DNA from: CAUPWF01 sp964367905
GTDB taxonomy: Bacteria > Bacillota > Clostridia > Lachnospirales > Lachnospiraceae
Direction of reading: 5' to 3'
Assembly (NCBI GenBank): GCA_964367905.1
Contig: CAYIZP010000080.1
Span: 1 to 6,789, forward strand
DNA length: 6,789 bases
Under the pieces are notes generated by a model. The model was given only the letters and a program-made list of their open reading frames with translations, made no database searches and was not told the origin of the DNA. The position numbers and the translations under genes were made by a program. Position 1 is the first letter of the stretch. Each line of letters starts with the position of its first letter. Below are positions 4,784 to 6,789 of the stretch, piece after piece.

Positions 4784-5182
4784 CTATTCCTCGCTTTCTT
4801 TTTGTTCTTTGTTTTTCTCCGGTATGATAAGCTCACACCAAAGCTGCTCTATCTGTTCACAAGACAATCTGCCATTAAGCCAGTTGCCAAGTGTAACAAC
4901 CATTCCATCCTGCTCATAATAGAGCCACTCCTGTGTTTCAATGTTCCCCTCATACACGATGGTCACATCAAAATCAGGCATGAATAATCCTTCCTCTGCA
5001 TCCCATACACAGGCTATTCCCTGTCTGAGTGTCAGATTCAGGCTTTCGACATACACAGACCAGCCGCTTACGACTATCTGAAAGTCATCATCAATCTCTG
5101 CAATATCATCCTCGATGTCGATTAGCTCTTCCATTTCTGATACTGCCTCTTCTATCTCACCTAACCGGTATCTCTTATTCAT
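4784..5182 (-). CDS. Very acidic protein of unknown function in an ICE operon
   Basis: I do not recognise a family for this 132-residue product. It is strikingly acidic: about 33 Asp/Glu against 8 Lys/Arg. Residues 9-33 alone hold 14 acidic side chains (including EEAVSEMEELIDIEDDIAEI). The middle (34-100) looks like a beta-rich globular part with several aromatics (VVSGWSVYVESLNLTL; EWLYYEQDGMVVTLGNWL), then a helix (107-120) and a charged tail. No signal or membrane segment is visible. The ATG at 5182 overlaps the sortase stop by 8 nt (ATGAATAA) and uses a strong AAGGAGG 9 nt upstream; its stop is 3 nt before the SpoVG gene. Placement implies a role in transfer or maintenance. A DNA-mimic or inhibitor role is possible from charge alone, but is speculation. 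Confidence 0.8.
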   Translation of the reverse strand: MNKRYRLGEIEEAVSEMEELIDIEDDIAEIDDDFQIVVSGWSVYVESLNLTLRQGIACVWDAEEGLFMPDFDVTIVYEGNIETQEWLYYEQDGMVVTLGNWLNGRLSCEQIEQLWCELIIPEKNKEQKESEE

Positions 5183-5792
5183 CCATCACCGCCTCCTTAT
5201 AAATGCACCTGACCACAAAACGCATGGTTCCTTTCTGGGAACAGGTAAAAAGAGTTAGTTCTTTTTCATCTCCCTGTGTCTTGATGCTGTTATCATACGG
5301 ATTTACTATCTCTGTCTCTGTTACCTCATAGATATGCTTCAGCCCATTTTTGTCGGTTATCATTATTTCATCACCTATGGATATCTGACTTAGTGGTGTA
5401 AAAAATGTGCCATATCTGCTGCCATTATGACCGCACAATACACAGTTGCCACTTTCTCCGATTCCTGCTGTTTCTTCTATATGACCGATCCCGGCATTAA
5501 GCACTTTACTTGCGGTACCTTCCATTACCGGATACCTGATATTTAAGCCCGGTATCTCAATGATGCCGATAACACCGCCTTCTTTAAGAATGGCTTCATC
5601 CTCTTCACTAATGGAGGTTTGCTCTTCCTCCACATCTGTTTCTTCATCGTAATCATCCTCCAATGTCTGCTCAAATTCACTTATGAGCTGTTCTGTCTGT
5701 TTTTCTCCGGTTGTCCTCCAGAAAAAAGGGACTGCCATAATGGCAATCCCTGCTGCAATCAGTAGTCCTGCGACCACTTTTCTTATGCTCAT
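5175..5792 (-). CDS. Membrane-anchored sortase (class D-like) of an ICE
   Basis: Sortases are cysteine transpeptidases that attach surface proteins to peptidoglycan or to one another. From the ATG at 5792 the protein has 205 residues: an N-terminal membrane anchor (about 5-24, KVVAGLLIAAGIAIMAVPFF), a very acidic linker (40-70) and a sortase barrel (74-198). Catalytic residues are His122 in LCGHNGS, Cys184 in LTLFTCS and probably Arg191 in MRFVVR. The class cannot be fixed by eye; size and motifs look closest to class D, though ICE sortases are often loosely labelled class B. It should act on the outer membrane face. No LPxTG-type substrate is in this window. The chosen start has an AGGAG site about 9-10 nt upstream, 13 nt after the helicase stop; an earlier ATG at 5843 lies within the helicase gene and would add a polar tail before the anchor. 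Confidence 0.9.
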   Translation of the reverse strand: MSIRKVVAGLLIAAGIAIMAVPFFWRTTGEKQTEQLISEFEQTLEDDYDEETDVEEEQTSISEEDEAILKEGGVIGIIEIPGLNIRYPVMEGTASKVLNAGIGHIEETAGIGESGNCVLCGHNGSRYGTFFTPLSQISIGDEIMITDKNGLKHIYEVTETEIVNPYDNSIKTQGDEKELTLFTCSQKGTMRFVVRCIYKEAVMDE

Positions 5793-5805
5793 ATTACTCA
5801 CTCTC

Positions 5806-6789
5806 CTATCGTGTTCTGCCCTCTCTGTCGGCTGGATAATCACCTTTATCCTCTGCTACAATTGCTGCAGATTCCATCCTGTCATCTGCTTCTCTTTCTT
5901 CCTCCGGTCCGCTCAGGTCTGCATCCACAGCCTTTGCGTTCTCAAGGTCAAGCTGGGCATTCAGTTCACACTGCCTTGACAGCTTTTCTTCCAGTTCCTT
6001 GCTGTACGCAAATGGCTTGTCATACTCTGCCTTTGATGCTTCAAGATCATTCTGGTACTGCTCAATCTTCTTTTCTAAGAAATCAATGTTCTCATGGAGT
6101 CCATTAAACAGGTTTTCCAACTTCACCATGCTGCCGACAGGACTTGTGGAAAGCTCTGCCTTGTACTCAGTCTTTCCACGAAGCACCATATAATTGATTC
6201 CAAGGAAGTTCTTTTCCACAAGCAGCTCCAATCCGTGGAATTTGCCGATTGCAGTTGTCTCTCCGGTCTTGCACTTGCTGATTGCTTCAAGCATCATCGT
6301 TCCGCCATCTACACGCTCTGCGTAAGTCGCTTTGCCAATGGTGATGGCAAATTCCGGATTATCAATCAGTTCTTTATCCCTTGCTTTTACATCTTCTCTT
6401 ACATTGGCAAGCTTTTCGGTTGCTGTCTTAATCAGCTTCGGGTACTTAATCATAAAGTTATCCTGCAATCCGTATCTCTGATTGTCATAGGATGCCTTCA
6501 AAAGCTTTAATCTCTGGACATCATTGTCAATCTCCATCTTTTCCTTGATTAAAGGATTGCCTGTAGCAACCGCTTTAATCTCTGCATAGGAAAGTGTTGC
6601 CTCGTCGATATCCTCACAGCTTCGGCTTACTGCCTTGCTTGTCATGACCTGACTGATGAAACGCTGCTTATTCTCGACAAGTGACCAGTTGTATGCATCA
6701 AAGGTTCCTTTGGTAACATACCTGTAGATTGCGACCTCTTCATTTTCGTTGCCCTGCCTGATGCCTCGTCCTTCCCTCTGTTCAATAGA
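5806..6789 (-). CDS. SNF2-type helicase of an ICE, C-terminal part (5' end outside window)
   Basis: The frame is open to the window edge, giving 327 residues of the C-terminus. The first visible residues hold helicase motif VI, QREGRGIRQGN (4-14), the arginine-finger motif of SNF2/superfamily 2 ATPases, then VAIYRYVTKGTFDAYNWSLVE and NKQRFISQVMT. After this comes a helical region with EDIDEATLSYAEIKAVATGN (about 59-78) and a coiled-coil-like part (about 234-290), ending in an acidic tail. This arrangement matches the very large helicase proteins, often with an N-terminal adenine methylase domain, found on Tn1549-like and related ICEs of gut Clostridia; a methylase part would lie upstream and cannot be seen here. 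It probably remodels or protects element DNA in the cytosol. An internal ATG at 6645 is not the true start, since conserved helicase sequence precedes it. Confidence 0.92.
   Translation of the reverse strand, partial: SIEQREGRGIRQGNENEEVAIYRYVTKGTFDAYNWSLVENKQRFISQVMTSKAVSRSCEDIDEATLSYAEIKAVATGNPLIKEKMEIDNDVQRLKLLKASYDNQRYGLQDNFMIKYPKLIKTATEKLANVREDVKARDKELIDNPEFAITIGKATYAERVDGGTMMLEAISKCKTGETTAIGKFHGLELLVEKNFLGINYMVLRGKTEYKAELSTSPVGSMVKLENLFNGLHENIDFLEKKIEQYQNDLEASKAEYDKPFAYSKELEEKLSRQCELNAQLDLENAKAVDADLSGPEEEREADDRMESAAIVAEDKGDYPADREGRTR

Noticed and set aside
5793..5843. Longer sortase with start at 5843
   Set aside because: It would overlap the helicase end by 38 nt and place polar residues before the membrane anchor; the ATG at 5792 has a better ribosome site.
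6094..6510. 138-codon plus-strand frame opposite the helicase gene
   Set aside because: No recognisable motif; the helicase reading on the other strand is continuous and conserved.
1..6789. CRISPR array, tRNA or rRNA
   Set aside because: No regularly spaced repeats and no cloverleaf or rRNA-like stretch were seen on either strand.

Overview
The window looks like part of a genome from a low-to-mid-GC Clostridia (Lachnospiraceae-type gut Firmicute). The evidence is strong AGGAGG-type ribosome binding sites, tightly packed and overlapping genes, and mobile-element protein families (TnpV, tandem SpoVG, SNF2-type helicase) typical of that group. Every supported gene lies on the minus strand, so transcription runs from high to low coordinates.

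Right part (about 3074-6789): the downstream end of an operon from an integrative conjugative element (ICE). In transcription order it holds the C-terminal third-or-so of a very large SNF2-type helicase (possibly a methylase-helicase), cut by the window edge; a membrane-anchored sortase; an unrecognised, very acidic 132-residue protein; a protein made of two tandem SpoVG domains; and a coiled-coil protein resembling the DUF6674 family. Gaps are 13 nt, an 8-nt overlap, 3 nt and then 60 nt, the last holding a GC-rich hairpin. A rho-independent terminator at 3074-3104 closes the operon.

Middle part (about 585-3060): a separate, more AT-rich operon starting just after that terminator. Two extended -10 promoter candidates precede it; one lies inside a small perfect dyad that could be an operator. 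A strong ribosome binding site follows, but it sits on a TTG-started 12-codon leader rather than on the first annotated gene. The genes are a two-part PAS-domain protein, a DUF4186 protein, a VOC/glyoxalase-fold protein, a YaiI/YqxD (UPF0178) protein, a 72-residue protein and a macro-domain (ADP-ribose hydrolase type) gene. Most neighbours overlap or are separated by 3-4 nt, so they are probably co-translated; together they suggest sensing plus small-molecule or ADP-ribose housekeeping, but no pathway can be assigned.

Left part (1-600): the macro-domain gene stops after about 80 residues, less than half its usual length, exactly at a tandem 11-bp repeat. Beyond it lie a tnpV gene of the Tn4451/Tn4453 type and its terminator. 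The simplest reading is that a TnpV-carrying element inserted into, or recombined next to, the macro-domain gene. The last 120 bases contain a short inverted repeat and no gene.

No tRNA, rRNA or CRISPR array was seen. The most unusual points are the stepwise leader-ORF chain before the PAS gene, the acidic protein in the ICE operon, the tandem SpoVG protein, and the broken macro-domain gene with its junction repeat.
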